Assembly (NCBI GenBank): GCA_964418125.1
Contig: CAYQKY010000020.1
Location: 16,527-80,526 of the forward strand
Direction of reading: 5' to 3'
Source of the DNA: JACJXW01 sp964418125
GTDB lineage: Bacteria; Bacteroidota; Bacteroidia; Chitinophagales; Saprospiraceae
DNA length: 64,000 nt
This document shows positions 44,424 to 52,922 of this stretch, piece by piece. Positions within the stretch are counted from its first letter, which is position 1. Each line of letters starts with the position of its first letter. The notes below the pieces were generated by a model that ran no database searches, was not told the DNA's origin, and saw only the letters and a program-made list of their open reading frames with translations. A program made the translations under genes and the position numbers.

Positions 44424-44545
44424 GTCTCGATCGTTTGTAGTGAAGGGGGAAGATACAAATGATTTTTCTCCCCACCTTACTTCTTCACCACCTTTACAAC
44501 CAGTTTAGAAAAACACCAAACAACCATCCTCTCTCAGCTCGCGCC

Positions 44546-45829
44546 TCAAACCACCACCTCCATTTCCCGCACTTCCGCCGCCTTCTCCAGCGCATGCTCG
44601 ATGACAGAGATCAGGTCCCGGACATTTTCCACACCTACAGACAGGCGGATCAGCTTTCCGGAAATGCCCATTTCCGCCAGTACATCTTCCGGAATACCGG
44701 CATGGGTCATAGTAGCGGGATGCTCGGCCAGCGATTCGGTGCTGCCCAGGCTGACGGCAAGTTTTATCAGCTTGAGATTGTTGAGAAACGTGAAAGCTTC
44801 CCTTTCGCCCCCCCGGATCTCGAAGGCCAGCATGGCGCCGGGGGCGCTGCACTGCTTCTGATAGATCCGGTACTGGCCGCCATCTGCCTCGGTGAGCAGG
44901 CCCAGGTAATGGACCCGTTCCACCATCGGATGGTTCTGCAGGAACCGGGCGATGCGCTGAGCATTGCGGGATTGCTTTTCCATGCGAAGCTTCAGGGTCT
45001 CCAGGCTGCGGGTAAGGAGCCAGGCGTCGTAAGGGCTTGCCATACTGCCGAAAAAGGTGCGTAACCCTTTGACCCGTTCAACCATTTCCTTATTTCCCAG
45101 TACCGCGCCGGCGATCACATCGCTATGGCCTCCAATATATTTGGTAGCAGAATAAACCACCAGGCCGGCGCCGAGCTGCAGCGGATGTTGCCAGAGCGGC
45201 CCCATGTAGGTATTGTCCACAACAGTGAGTACCTGCCGATCTTCTGTTGACAATGTCTTTGCCAGAGTGCTCATCGCCTCGATATCGATCAGCCGGTTGG
45301 TAGGGTTGGCGGGTGTTTCGATATAGATCATGGCTACCCTCTGGGCCTGCTGGTTGGCTTCCAACTGCCGCAGGATGTCTTCCGTTTTCTGATGATAGTA
45401 GAATGGAAGCACCTGTATACCGTACCGGGTAAGCACATCGGTGATGAAATGCACGGTTCCTCCGTATAGCGGGCTGCTGTAAAGTAAAACGTCACCAGGC
45501 TTCAGGAATTCGAATATCGTAGTTGAAATAGCCGCCATACCACTGGAGAAGACAGCGCAGGCTTCGGCTTCATCCCACAGGCTGAGCCGCTTCTCCAGGA
45601 TCTCCAGGTTAGGGTTGTCCAGCCGGCTGTAGATCATGCCTGGTTCTTCACCGTTTACCGGTTCGCGCAGGCCATAGGCCAGTTCGAAGAAATCCTTGCC
45701 CTCTTCTGCCGTTTCGAAGGCAAAGGTGGATGTCTGATAAATAGGGGCTTTGACGGCGCCCCTTGCCATGCCTGATTGGTGGCCGTGAGACATCATCAGG
45801 CTCTCCGGTTGAAATTTCTGGTAGGGCAT
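44546..45829 (-). CDS. Methionine gamma-lyase / trans-sulfuration PLP enzyme
   Basis: 427 residues. Cys/Met-metabolism PLP family: substrate and cofactor motifs APIYQTSTFAFETAEEG, YSRLDNPNLEILEKRL, SSGMAAIS, SSPLYGGT, ETPANPTN, VVDNTYMGPLWQHPL, PLP lysine K230 in VVYSATKYIGGHSD, and LIRLSVGVENVRDLI. Probably cleaves methionine to methanethiol, ammonia and 2-oxobutyrate, though cystathionine gamma-synthase/lyase activity cannot be excluded. The divergent Lrp/AsnC regulator supports amino-acid catabolism. A TACATTTG promoter box lies about 44 bp upstream. Confidence 0.88.
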   Translation of the reverse strand: MPYQKFQPESLMMSHGHQSGMARGAVKAPIYQTSTFAFETAEEGKDFFELAYGLREPVNGEEPGMIYSRLDNPNLEILEKRLSLWDEAEACAVFSSGMAAISTTIFEFLKPGDVLLYSSPLYGGTVHFITDVLTRYGIQVLPFYYHQKTEDILRQLEANQQAQRVAMIYIETPANPTNRLIDIEAMSTLAKTLSTEDRQVLTVVDNTYMGPLWQHPLQLGAGLVVYSATKYIGGHSDVIAGAVLGNKEMVERVKGLRTFFGSMASPYDAWLLTRSLETLKLRMEKQSRNAQRIARFLQNHPMVERVHYLGLLTEADGGQYRIYQKQCSAPGAMLAFEIRGGEREAFTFLNNLKLIKLAVSLGSTESLAEHPATMTHAGIPEDVLAEMGISGKLIRLSVGVENVRDLISVIEHALEKAAEVREMEVVV

Positions 45830-45872
45830 TTTCTTTCTTTATTTGGTTAGGAAAAGTCCATCCGTAGCATTA

Positions 45873-45880
45873 CAAATGTA
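45873..45880 (-). promoter_or_regulatory. Promoter -7 box of the methionine gamma-lyase gene
   Basis: Minus-strand TACATTTG fits TAnnTTTG, 43 bp before the ATG. Just beyond it an inverted repeat TTATTTTTCC...GGAAAATAA (about 45893-45930) lies between the divergent genes and could be an Lrp site. Confidence 0.5.
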
Positions 45881-46008
45881 ACTTTTAGTAGATTATTTTT
45901 CCATGACGAATATCAGCCAGGGAAAATAAAACTTAATTTTACCCTGCAGGAAGAAAAATCACTAAAATAATCAACGTCAACTGCCTCGCTACAGAAAAAT
46001 TTTCGCCC

Positions 46009-46473
46009 ATGAAACCTCTTGACGCCACCGACCGGCGCATCCTGGCTCTTCTGCAGGAAAACGCCAAGTATACCAACAAGGAGGTCGCCGCCCGGTTGGG
46101 CATGAGCACCACTCCTGTCTACGAGCGCATCCGGCGCCTGGAAGAATACGGCTATATCCGCGGCTATGCCGCTTTGCTGGACAAGGAAAAGATGGGATAT
46201 CACCTTGTGGCCTACTGCAATGTGCAACTCAAGGAGCACGCTCAGGCCTTTCTCCAGAAATTCGAGGACGAAGTGCTGCACCTGAATGAAGTCGTAGAAT
46301 GCTACCACATCGCCGGCATGTTCGACTACTTGCTCAAGGTGGTCTCCACCGATATGAAATCCTATCAGGATTTTATTGTGAATAAGCTGGCGGCGCTGGA
46401 TAATATCGGCAACGTGCAGAGTTCCTTCGTGATGACACAGGTGAAGTGGGGCGTGGGGGTGCCGGTGGGGTGA
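46009..46473 (+). CDS. Lrp/AsnC-family regulator
   Basis: 154 residues. N-terminal HTH (LDATDRRILALLQENAKYTN, EVAARLGMSTTPVYERIRRL) and a C-terminal RAM ligand-binding domain (VAYCNVQLKEHAQAFLQKFE, VVECYHIAGMFDYLLKVV). Likely senses an amino acid and controls the divergent methionine gamma-lyase-like gene (inference from position). The stop codon is the first three bases of a tandem repeat. Confidence 0.93.
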   Translation: MKPLDATDRRILALLQENAKYTNKEVAARLGMSTTPVYERIRRLEEYGYIRGYAALLDKEKMGYHLVAYCNVQLKEHAQAFLQKFEDEVLHLNEVVECYHIAGMFDYLLKVVSTDMKSYQDFIVNKLAALDNIGNVQSSFVMTQVKWGVGVPVG

Positions 46474-46547
46474 TTCGGGATTCGTTGATTCGTTGATTCG
46501 TTGATTCGTTGATTCGTTGATTCGGGATTCGTTGATTCGGGATTCGT
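46471..46547. repeat. 8-bp TTGATTCG tandem repeat after the Lrp gene
   Basis: Unit TTGATTCG in tandem with GGGATTCG variants, about nine units. It begins inside the Lrp stop codon (TGATTCGGG). Confidence 0.92.
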
Positions 46548-46559
46548 TACTCGCCGGAT

Positions 46560-46618
46560 CACTGCCGTACGGGTACGCCCCCAAACTCCTAAAGGGGTAA
46601 TTGAACCGTGCGGCAGTG
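46560..46618. repeat. Inverted repeat CACTGCCGTACGG downstream of the Lrp gene
   Basis: CACTGCCGTACGG (46560-46572) and CCGTGCGGCAGTG (46606-46618) pair at 12 of 13 positions. The loop contains CCCCCAAACTCCTAAAGGGG, a second small hairpin similar to intergenic words common in Bacteroidota. No T-run, so probably not a terminator. Confidence 0.7.
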
Positions 46619-46669
46619 GCCTGGTGACTTCACGATCTTAAAACATAATAATCCAAATACCGACGGTTT

Positions 46670-48538
46670 ATGAAAAAGCCTCCGCTCTTACTTTTCCTGG
46701 CCCTGCTGGCCGCCTGTACTTCCACCCCCTCTGACGAAACGCCTTACCGCGACCTCAACAAGAACGGAAAAATGGATGCCTATGAGGATCCCACCCAACC
46801 CATCGAGGCCAGAGTAAACGGCCTTCTCCAACTGATGACGGTGGAAGAAAAGGCAGGCCTGCTCTTTATTGATGGAGTCGGCATCCCGGAGGACGGAATC
46901 GCCAGCGAAGAACCGGTATCCGTCTTTGGCCGCCCGCGCGTCAGCGCCGCCAAACTCCTGAAGGAAAAACACATGGCCCATTTCAATATCTGGAGTATCC
47001 CTTCCGTAGAGGCGCTGGCCAAATGGTACAACAATATCCAGAAGGTGGCCGAAGAAAGCCGACTGGGCATTCCCGTGACCATCGCCTCCGACCCGCGCCA
47101 CTACTTCAGCCGATCCATCTTCGCCATGGAAGCCCAGGGTTTCTCCCAATGGCCCGAACAGCTTGGCTTTGCCGCCATCGGCGATACGGCCCTGATGAGT
47201 GAGTTTGCCGACATCGCCCGCCAGGAATATCTGGCTGTGGGTATCCGCGAGGCTCTCCACCCCTCCGTCGACCTGGCCACCGAACCCCGCTGGGCCCGCG
47301 TCAGCGGCACCTTCGGTGAAAATGCGGAGCTATCCGCCCGCCTCGCCAAAGCTTATATCCTGGGCTTCCAGGGAGAGCAACTCGACTCCAGTGGGGTGGC
47401 CTGCATGACAAAACACTTCCCCGGCGGCGGCCCGCAAAAGGAAGGGCTCGACCCGCACTTTGCTTTCCAAAAGGGGCAGATTTATCCGGGAGGCAATTTC
47501 GGCTACCACATCATTCCCTTCGAAGCTGCTTTCGAGGCCGGAACGGCCGCCATTATGCCCTACTATGGCGTACCCACCGGGCTGGAGTACGAAGAGGTGG
47601 GATTTGCTTACAATAAGGCCATCATCACCGGCCTGCTGCGTGAAAAGTATGGTTACGACGGCATAGTATGTACCGACTGGGGGCTGGTCACCGATGAACC
47701 CATGGACCGGGGCGTCGTCTGGAACGCCCGGGCATGGGGCGTGGAAGAACTGAGTACAGAAGACAGGGTGCTCCGCATTATTGAGGCTGGCGCCGACCAG
47801 TTCGGGGGGGAGGCCATTCCTGAAGTCCTGGCACAATTGGTGAACGATGGCCGCCTCAGCGAGGAACGGCTCGATGAATCCGTCCGGCGCCTGCTGCGGG
47901 TGAAGTTCCGCCTCGGCCTGTTCGACAACCCCTACATCGATCTGGACGCGATGAAGCAGGTAGTGGGAAAACCGGAGTTCGCAGAAGCCGGCAAGGCCGC
48001 CCAGCGCCGCGCCACGACATTGCTGAAAAACGAAAACAACCTACTGCCTCTGGAAACAGGGACGCTCAAACTGTATGTGGAAAACCTGGACTCAACGGCA
48101 GCTTCCCAATACGGTACTGTTGTGAAAACCCCCGAAGAGGCAGACCTGGCCATCATCCGCCTCAATACGCCCTGGTACCCTGTGGAAACCGATATCGAAT
48201 TCGCCCGAGGCTTCCACCATGGGGACCTGGATTTCAAAGGGGCTGAAAAAGAAAAGATCCTCAACTTACTGAATACCGTACCTACCATCGTCGACATTTA
48301 CCTCGACCGCCCCGCTGTCATCCCGGAGATCAACGCCCGGGCAAAAGCAGTGCTGGCCAACTACGGCGCCAGTGACGCGGCCGTCCTCGATGTGATCTTC
48401 GGCATCGCCCGCCCGGAAGGGAAACTGCCCTTTGAGCTCCCTTCTTCTATGGAGGCTGTACGTAATCAGAAACCGGATGTGCCCCATGATTCGGAAGCGC
48501 CCCTTTATGAGTTCGGGCATGGGCTGAGTTACAAATAG
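46670..48538 (+). CDS. Glycoside hydrolase family 3, lipoprotein beta-glucosidase-like
   Basis: 622 residues; lipobox LLAAC (C16). A short calcium-loop-like segment DLNKNGKMDAYED (residues 28-40) precedes the GH3 N-terminal barrel: TVEEKAGLLFIDG, SDPRHYFSRS, FGENAELSARLAKAYILGFQ, KHFPGGGP and the nucleophile D336 in YDGIVCTDWG. The C-terminal GH3 domain contains LPFELPSSMEAVRNQ and ends in YEFGHGLSYK. The fibronectin-like third domain seen in many GH3 enzymes is absent. Likely hydrolyses beta-linked glucosides at the cell envelope; exact specificity is unknown. Confidence 0.9.
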   Translation: MKKPPLLLFLALLAACTSTPSDETPYRDLNKNGKMDAYEDPTQPIEARVNGLLQLMTVEEKAGLLFIDGVGIPEDGIASEEPVSVFGRPRVSAAKLLKEKHMAHFNIWSIPSVEALAKWYNNIQKVAEESRLGIPVTIASDPRHYFSRSIFAMEAQGFSQWPEQLGFAAIGDTALMSEFADIARQEYLAVGIREALHPSVDLATEPRWARVSGTFGENAELSARLAKAYILGFQGEQLDSSGVACMTKHFPGGGPQKEGLDPHFAFQKGQIYPGGNFGYHIIPFEAAFEAGTAAIMPYYGVPTGLEYEEVGFAYNKAIITGLLREKYGYDGIVCTDWGLVTDEPMDRGVVWNARAWGVEELSTEDRVLRIIEAGADQFGGEAIPEVLAQLVNDGRLSEERLDESVRRLLRVKFRLGLFDNPYIDLDAMKQVVGKPEFAEAGKAAQRRATTLLKNENNLLPLETGTLKLYVENLDSTAASQYGTVVKTPEEADLAIIRLNTPWYPVETDIEFARGFHHGDLDFKGAEKEKILNLLNTVPTIVDIYLDRPAVIPEINARAKAVLANYGASDAAVLDVIFGIARPEGKLPFELPSSMEAVRNQKPDVPHDSEAPLYEFGHGLSYK

Positions 48539-48624
48539 AACGGCCGTTCCCAAAAAACCTCAAAAATTTTTATGGAATTTCCCGGATTCTGCGACTGCTT
48601 TTATAGAACAAATCCTCAACTATC

Positions 48625-48999
48625 ATGAAAGACATCAATGAATTATCCGGGATCATCATTGGCAAAGCCATCACCGTGCACAGGATACTGGGCCCCGGCC
48701 TGCTGGAATCCGCCTACGAAGAATGCCTCACCTACGAACTGATGGAGGAGGGCTTCAAAGTGGAAAGGCAGAAACCCCTGCCCATCATATACAAGGAGAT
48801 TGAACTGGAATACGGCTACCGCGTCGACCTGTTGGTGAATAATTTAGTCGTCATCGAACTGAAAGCTGTCGAAAGGCTGACTGATGTACACACTGCACAG
48901 GTGCTGACCTATCTGAAATTCGGCAACTACCCCCTCGGGCTGCTGATGAATTTCAATGTAAAAATGCTCAAGCAGGGGCTGAAACGTTTTATTATGTAA
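48625..48999 (+). CDS. GxxExxY protein (PD-(D/E)XK-like)
   Basis: 124 residues. Family motif GLLESAY (G25, E28, Y31) within VHRILGPGLLESAYEECLTYEL. The nuclease-like D68...E78-L-K80 lies in YRVDLLVNNLVVIELKAVERL, and the end is YLKFGNYPLGLLMNFNVKML. The TIGR04256 family is widespread and often multicopy; its function is unknown, though the D-ExK pattern suggests a PD-(D/E)XK nuclease fold. The gene is directly followed by long CACAGAG/CTCTGTG repeat arrays, a linkage I regard as notable. Confidence 0.92.
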   Translation: MKDINELSGIIIGKAITVHRILGPGLLESAYEECLTYELMEEGFKVERQKPLPIIYKEIELEYGYRVDLLVNNLVVIELKAVERLTDVHTAQVLTYLKFGNYPLGLLMNFNVKMLKQGLKRFIM

Positions 49000-49034
49000 A
49001 TCCTTAAAGAAACAGAAGGGCATCAGGGAGGTGT

Positions 49035-49274
49035 ACACAGAGCTCACAGAGGGACTTTCACAGAGTCGCACTGAGCATCTTTCACAGAGCTCACAGAGGG
49101 GTTTTCACAGAGTTGCACTGAGCATATAAATCTCTGCGTTTCTCTGTGTCATTCTCTCTGCGTTTCTCTGTGTCATTCTCTCTGCGCTTCTCTGTGTCAT
49201 TCTCTCTGCGCTTCTCTGTGTCATTCTCTCTGCGCTTCTCTGTGTCACTTCACCCTCTGCGTTTCTCTTTGTTT
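49035..49274. repeat. Convergent CACAGAG / CTCTGTG repeat arrays after the GxxExxY gene
   Basis: Left part (49035-49125): two ~47-bp direct repeats rich in CACAGAGCTCACAGAGGG and CACAGAGT.GCACTGAGCAT. Right part (49131-49250): five tandem copies of a 24-bp unit starting TCTCTGCGTTTCTCTGTG, followed by decayed units to 49274. The two halves use complementary words, so the whole can fold as a large inverted repeat. It fills most of the gap to the next gene. Confidence 0.93.
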
Positions 49275-49371
49275 CTCCGTGTCCCCTCCCCCTCGTTAAA
49301 TCTATGTTAATCCCCCCTTCCTCCGCAGTACAACTCCCATCCAAAACAGTCTATTATTAAAACCCAATATC

Positions 49372-49779
49372 ATGAGCAAAACAATCTATATCCTCCTGGC
49401 GTTGCTTTTCGTTTCCACTGCCCTGCCGGCCGCCGCTCCGCAGCCAGGCTCAGGAAGCGTTTCCAGTAGCTGGCTGCCGGCGAGCTTCTCAAGCCTGCCC
49501 CGCATCAACAATGGCCTGGAACAACTCAACCAAAGCATGCAAACCACCCTCCGCCTGAGCCCCGAACAATTCCGCGCCATCCGCAAAGCCAACCGTAGTT
49601 TCTGGAAAGAACGACAGGCCATCCTCGACGAGCCCGGCAAAATCGCCCGCCATACTGCTCTCCTCGCTGCCTGGGACCGCTGGTCACAAGAACTTCAAAC
49701 TGTGCTGGACAAGTACCAATACAAGGCTTTCCTGAAATGGCAGTACGAGGTCAGCCCATTGAGTGAGCGGCCGTATTAA
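49372..49779 (+). CDS. Small secreted protein of unknown function
   Basis: 135 residues; signal peptide TIYILLALLFVSTALPAAA. Mature part is helical: LEQLNQSMQTTLRLSPEQFR, AIRKANRSFWKERQAIL, WDRWSQELQTVLDKYQYKAF. This is the layout of small periplasmic helical proteins in which the LSPEQ segment precedes a helix pair, but I cannot name a family. It stands between a repeat array and the convergent molybdoenzyme terminator. Confidence 0.75.
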   Translation: MSKTIYILLALLFVSTALPAAAPQPGSGSVSSSWLPASFSSLPRINNGLEQLNQSMQTTLRLSPEQFRAIRKANRSFWKERQAILDEPGKIARHTALLAAWDRWSQELQTVLDKYQYKAFLKWQYEVSPLSERPY

Positions 49780-49810
49780 TGCCTGAGGTGGGAGCTCCGG
49801 CAGGTGAGAA

Positions 49811-49840
49811 TAAAAAAGCCGGGCTCCACTGGAACCCGGC
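49811..49840 (-). terminator. Intrinsic terminator of the molybdoenzyme operon
   Basis: Minus strand: stem GCCGGGTTCC/GGAGCCCGGC (10 bp, one G-U pair) with a 3-nt AGT loop, followed by six T. It lies 28 bp after the catalytic-subunit stop. Confidence 0.92.
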
Positions 49841-49867
49841 CCAAACTTTCCCACTAGGAAGTAGTTT

Positions 49868-52768
49868 TTATGATTTTTCCACCTTCTCCTCCTCCGGCTT
49901 TTTTTCCGGTTTGCCGTTGATGTAGAAGGTTTCCTCGGCAGGGCGCAGGGCGCGCTTCATCCACAGCGGGCGGCGCAGGCCGTTGGGGCCGGGCGCGGGG
50001 CGCGTCATGGCCATCCACTTTTTGTACTGCTCGAAGGATTTGTTCGTATCCACGTAAATATCCCCGTATTTATCGCCCGGATTGGCCTTTTCCAGGCGGA
50101 CCTTCTGATGCCAGCAGTGCATGCCGCTGATGGGGTCCGGATGGACGGGGAAAGTGATATTCTGGTGCACACCTCCGTCGCTCCAGAAAATACGGGCGCT
50201 GTCCGGGTCATCACTCTTGAAGGGCGTAATGCCATTCTTGGTGCTCATCTTCCAGCCGCCGTTGCCGTCTGTCTCGATGTTGACGGTATTGACCGCCCAG
50301 CGGTTGCCGGGAGCGTCTTGTGGGCGGCGCCAGCGGCCCAGGTGGTGGGAGCAGGCGATGACGCCCGGTTTCATGCCCTCGGTTACCCATACCTTATCTA
50401 CAAAGTAGCCGATGTCGGTATTAACCTTAAGCAGGTCGCCGGTGCGGACTCCGAACTTCTTCGCATCGCTGGGGTGCATCCAGATCGGGTTGCGGTTGGA
50501 GATCTCGTACAGCCACTTGGCGTTGCCGGATCGCGAGTGGATGAGCGTCGGCAGGCGGAAAGTGGGCACCAGCGGATAGTCTCCCTTATCGCGATCCATC
50601 TCCTGCTCGTGGACGTGGCTCTTGATGTAGGTGGGAATGGCGTATTCCGGCCACTTCCAGTCGACCATCGTCTGGGAATAGAATTCGTTTTTACGGGAAG
50701 GCGTGGGGAAGCCTTCCACTGGTTTGCCGTTGTGCATGATGCCAAGAGCCTTGCCGTTCTTGCGGATGACCTGCGTTTGGGGATCTACTTTGGCTCCCTC
50801 CATTTCCTGGGCCGACAGTTCCCTCAGGTGGCCATGGTAAGCACTGGGCTCAACGTTGAAGGCCCCGTACTTCTTCATATAATCCAGCGGCGTCAGGCCC
50901 TCCTTGGCGGCAGCTTCGGGCAGGCCCTTGGTATGTTCGAAAATGTACTGATAGTACTCGTCGATATTGATGCACTTGCCGGGGCGGTAGGGCGATTCGA
51001 AATGTTTGCGGATACCCAGGCTACCGTCGGGGTCCATACGCCAGCTGAGCTGTATCCAGAATTCGTCTTCCTCCCACACCTCGCCCGGGTTGGCCTCGTA
51101 GGTGAACTCCACCTTCTTGCCGGCGCGGCGCAGAGCTTCCCGCAGAACCGGCTGCCGGAAAGCGATCCATACGCCGGCATGCGTTTCATAGGAGTTGAGG
51201 TCATGGCGCTCGCTGGCCAGGCCCATGGGCAGGACGTAGTCGGCAAAGAAGGCCGTTTCATTCCAGGTAGGCGTCAGGGCGATGTGCAGGCCGAACTTGT
51301 CCTCGTCGCTCAGCGCTTCGATCCAGCTAAAGCCGTCCGGGTAGGTCCAGACAGGATTGAACACCCGGGTGAAATAAACATCCATCCTGCCCCGATTCTC
51401 CTTCATCATGTGTGGCAGCAGGAAGCTCATTTCGAAGAAAGCCAGCGGATATTCATTCGGGAAGTGCAGCTCGTTCCAGAACTTCTGGGCCGGCGGCTTG
51501 TCGAAGAATTTGGGGTGGAACTTGTTCCAGGTATTCGGTGAGGTGCCGCCCGGCGTGCCCACGCTGCCCGTCAGCACGTTGAGGAAGTGCAGGGCGCGGG
51601 AGACGGCCCATCCGCCCAGGTTGCCGGAAGAGGCGCTGCGCCAGTTGTGGGTCGCAAAGCGCGTGCCGGCCTCGCCGATCTGCCGGGCCACCTCGACGAT
51701 CATATCGGCTTTTACGCCGCTCTCTTTCTCGGCGAATTCGGGCGTGTATTGAACGTATTCCTCCCGCATAGCATCGATGAAGTTCTCGAACGTCTTTTCC
51801 TTATCCGGATGGCGGGCATCCAGGTATTCGTCCCAGTTGACCCAGTTCTCCAGATAGTCTCGGTTATACAGGCCTTCATCCAGGATGATCTTGGCCATAG
51901 CGAGCAGTACGGCGGCTTCCGTGCCAGGGTAGCTGGGCATCCAGTAGTCCGACATGCTGGCCGTATTCGACAGGCGCGGGTCCATGGTGCACAACTTGGC
52001 GCCTTTCATCTTGCCCTCGATGATGCGCTGGGCGTGCGGGTTGAAATAGTGCCCGGATTCCAGGTGAGCGGAGATGAGCAGGATGAACTTGGCGTTGGCG
52101 TGGTCCGGAGAGGGCCGGTCGTGGCCGTACCAGATGGCGTAGCCGAAGCGGGCGCCGGAAGAGCAGATGTTGGTATGGCTGTTGTGGCCATCAACGTTCC
52201 AGGCCTGCAGTACGCGGTCCATATAACCCTCGTGGCCGGGGCGGCCGACGTGGTAGGCGATCTCGTTGTTGCGCCCTTCCTGAATGGCCTTGCGCAGGCG
52301 GCCGGCAATATCGTCGAGCACCTCATCCCAGCTGACGCGTTCCCACTTGCCTTCCCCCCGCTTGCCTACCCGCTTGAGCGGATACAGGATGCGGTCCGGG
52401 TCGGTGAGCTGGTTGATAGTGGCCGGCCCCTTGGCGCAGTTGCGCCCCCGGCTGCCCGGATGGTAGGGGTTGCCCTCGAACTTGCGCACCTGCCAGGTCT
52501 CTTTGTCGATATAGGCCGTCAGGCCACAGGCCGACTCGCAGTTGAAGCAGGTGGTCGGCACGATGGAATAGTGCTTTTTCTCTACCCTGGGCCAGGCTTT
52601 GGCTTCGTATTCCACCCAATCGTCCCACTTCTCGGGCGGTGGAAATTTGGTTAGTTTGCCCGGCTCCATAAGTCGTGGTTCCAGGTCCGGGCCGGTTTGG
52701 CTGAGGTTGGGGATGATGCGCAGGGATTCTGCAATGCGTTCTATTAATGATCGTTTTCTATTATTCAT
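49868..52768 (-). CDS. Molybdopterin oxidoreductase catalytic subunit (SoeA/PsrA-type)
   Basis: 966 residues. Complex iron-sulfur molybdoenzyme family: N-terminal [4Fe-4S] ligands C74, C77, C81 and C111 (CFNCESACG ... GRNCAKGP), then Mo-bis-MGD domains (HTNICSSGARFGYAIWYGHDRP; ATHNWRSASSGNLGGWAVSR; TPTWNETAFFADYVLPMGL). The C-terminal MGD-binding domain runs from about 760 (HSRSGNAKWLYEISNRNPIW; DLLKVNTDIGYFV). No twin-arginine signal is present, suggesting a cytoplasmic active site as in the sulfite-oxidising SoeABC enzyme. The persulfide dioxygenase and SulP genes upstream fit that, but polysulfide, thiosulfate or tetrathionate chemistry is not excluded. Last gene of the cluster, closed by a strong terminator. 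Confidence 0.88.
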   Translation of the reverse strand: MNNRKRSLIERIAESLRIIPNLSQTGPDLEPRLMEPGKLTKFPPPEKWDDWVEYEAKAWPRVEKKHYSIVPTTCFNCESACGLTAYIDKETWQVRKFEGNPYHPGSRGRNCAKGPATINQLTDPDRILYPLKRVGKRGEGKWERVSWDEVLDDIAGRLRKAIQEGRNNEIAYHVGRPGHEGYMDRVLQAWNVDGHNSHTNICSSGARFGYAIWYGHDRPSPDHANAKFILLISAHLESGHYFNPHAQRIIEGKMKGAKLCTMDPRLSNTASMSDYWMPSYPGTEAAVLLAMAKIILDEGLYNRDYLENWVNWDEYLDARHPDKEKTFENFIDAMREEYVQYTPEFAEKESGVKADMIVEVARQIGEAGTRFATHNWRSASSGNLGGWAVSRALHFLNVLTGSVGTPGGTSPNTWNKFHPKFFDKPPAQKFWNELHFPNEYPLAFFEMSFLLPHMMKENRGRMDVYFTRVFNPVWTYPDGFSWIEALSDEDKFGLHIALTPTWNETAFFADYVLPMGLASERHDLNSYETHAGVWIAFRQPVLREALRRAGKKVEFTYEANPGEVWEEDEFWIQLSWRMDPDGSLGIRKHFESPYRPGKCINIDEYYQYIFEHTKGLPEAAAKEGLTPLDYMKKYGAFNVEPSAYHGHLRELSAQEMEGAKVDPQTQVIRKNGKALGIMHNGKPVEGFPTPSRKNEFYSQTMVDWKWPEYAIPTYIKSHVHEQEMDRDKGDYPLVPTFRLPTLIHSRSGNAKWLYEISNRNPIWMHPSDAKKFGVRTGDLLKVNTDIGYFVDKVWVTEGMKPGVIACSHHLGRWRRPQDAPGNRWAVNTVNIETDGNGGWKMSTKNGITPFKSDDPDSARIFWSDGGVHQNITFPVHPDPISGMHCWHQKVRLEKANPGDKYGDIYVDTNKSFEQYKKWMAMTRPAPGPNGLRRPLWMKRALRPAEETFYINGKPEKKPEEEKVEKS

Positions 52769-52783
52769 CTTACCTTATTTTAT

Positions 52784-52841
52784 GTTGAGTATTCCCGGTT
52801 GCCCTTGCAGTGGACCCGGACGGCATCCGGGAACACTCAAC
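52784..52841. repeat. Long hairpin between the molybdoenzyme subunit genes (1)
   Basis: GTTGAGTATTCCCGG (52784-52798) and CCGGGAACACTCAAC (52827-52841) pair at 14 of 15 positions around a 28-nt loop. No T-run. It lies just upstream of the catalytic-subunit start. Confidence 0.88.
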
Positions 52842-52862
52842 GGCCGCCGGTGCTCTCCGGGC

Positions 52863-52917
52863 GTTGCTGCTTTTCGGCCAGGCAGCTCACTAAATGCCCG
52901 GGCCGAAAAGCAGCAAC
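52863..52917. repeat. Long hairpin between the molybdoenzyme subunit genes (2)
   Basis: Perfect 17-bp arms GTTGCTGCTTTTCGGCC (52863-52879) and its complement (52901-52917) around a 21-nt loop, beginning five bases after the FeS-NrfD stop codon. No T-run follows, so RNA processing or stabilisation is more likely than termination. Confidence 0.92.
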
Positions 52918-52922
52918 AAAAT

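Noticed and set aside
46471..49274. Possible CRISPR arrays among the tandem repeats
   Set aside because: Units of 8 and 24 bp follow one another without unique spacers, and no cas genes are present.
49105..49344. 79-codon minus-strand frame MTQRSAERMTQRSAE...
   Set aside because: It is only the translation of the 24-bp tandem repeat (24 is a multiple of 3, so the frame stays open).
50108..51541. 477-codon plus-strand frame opposite the molybdoenzyme gene
   Set aside because: Antisense shadow; the minus strand carries the complete cofactor-binding motifs.
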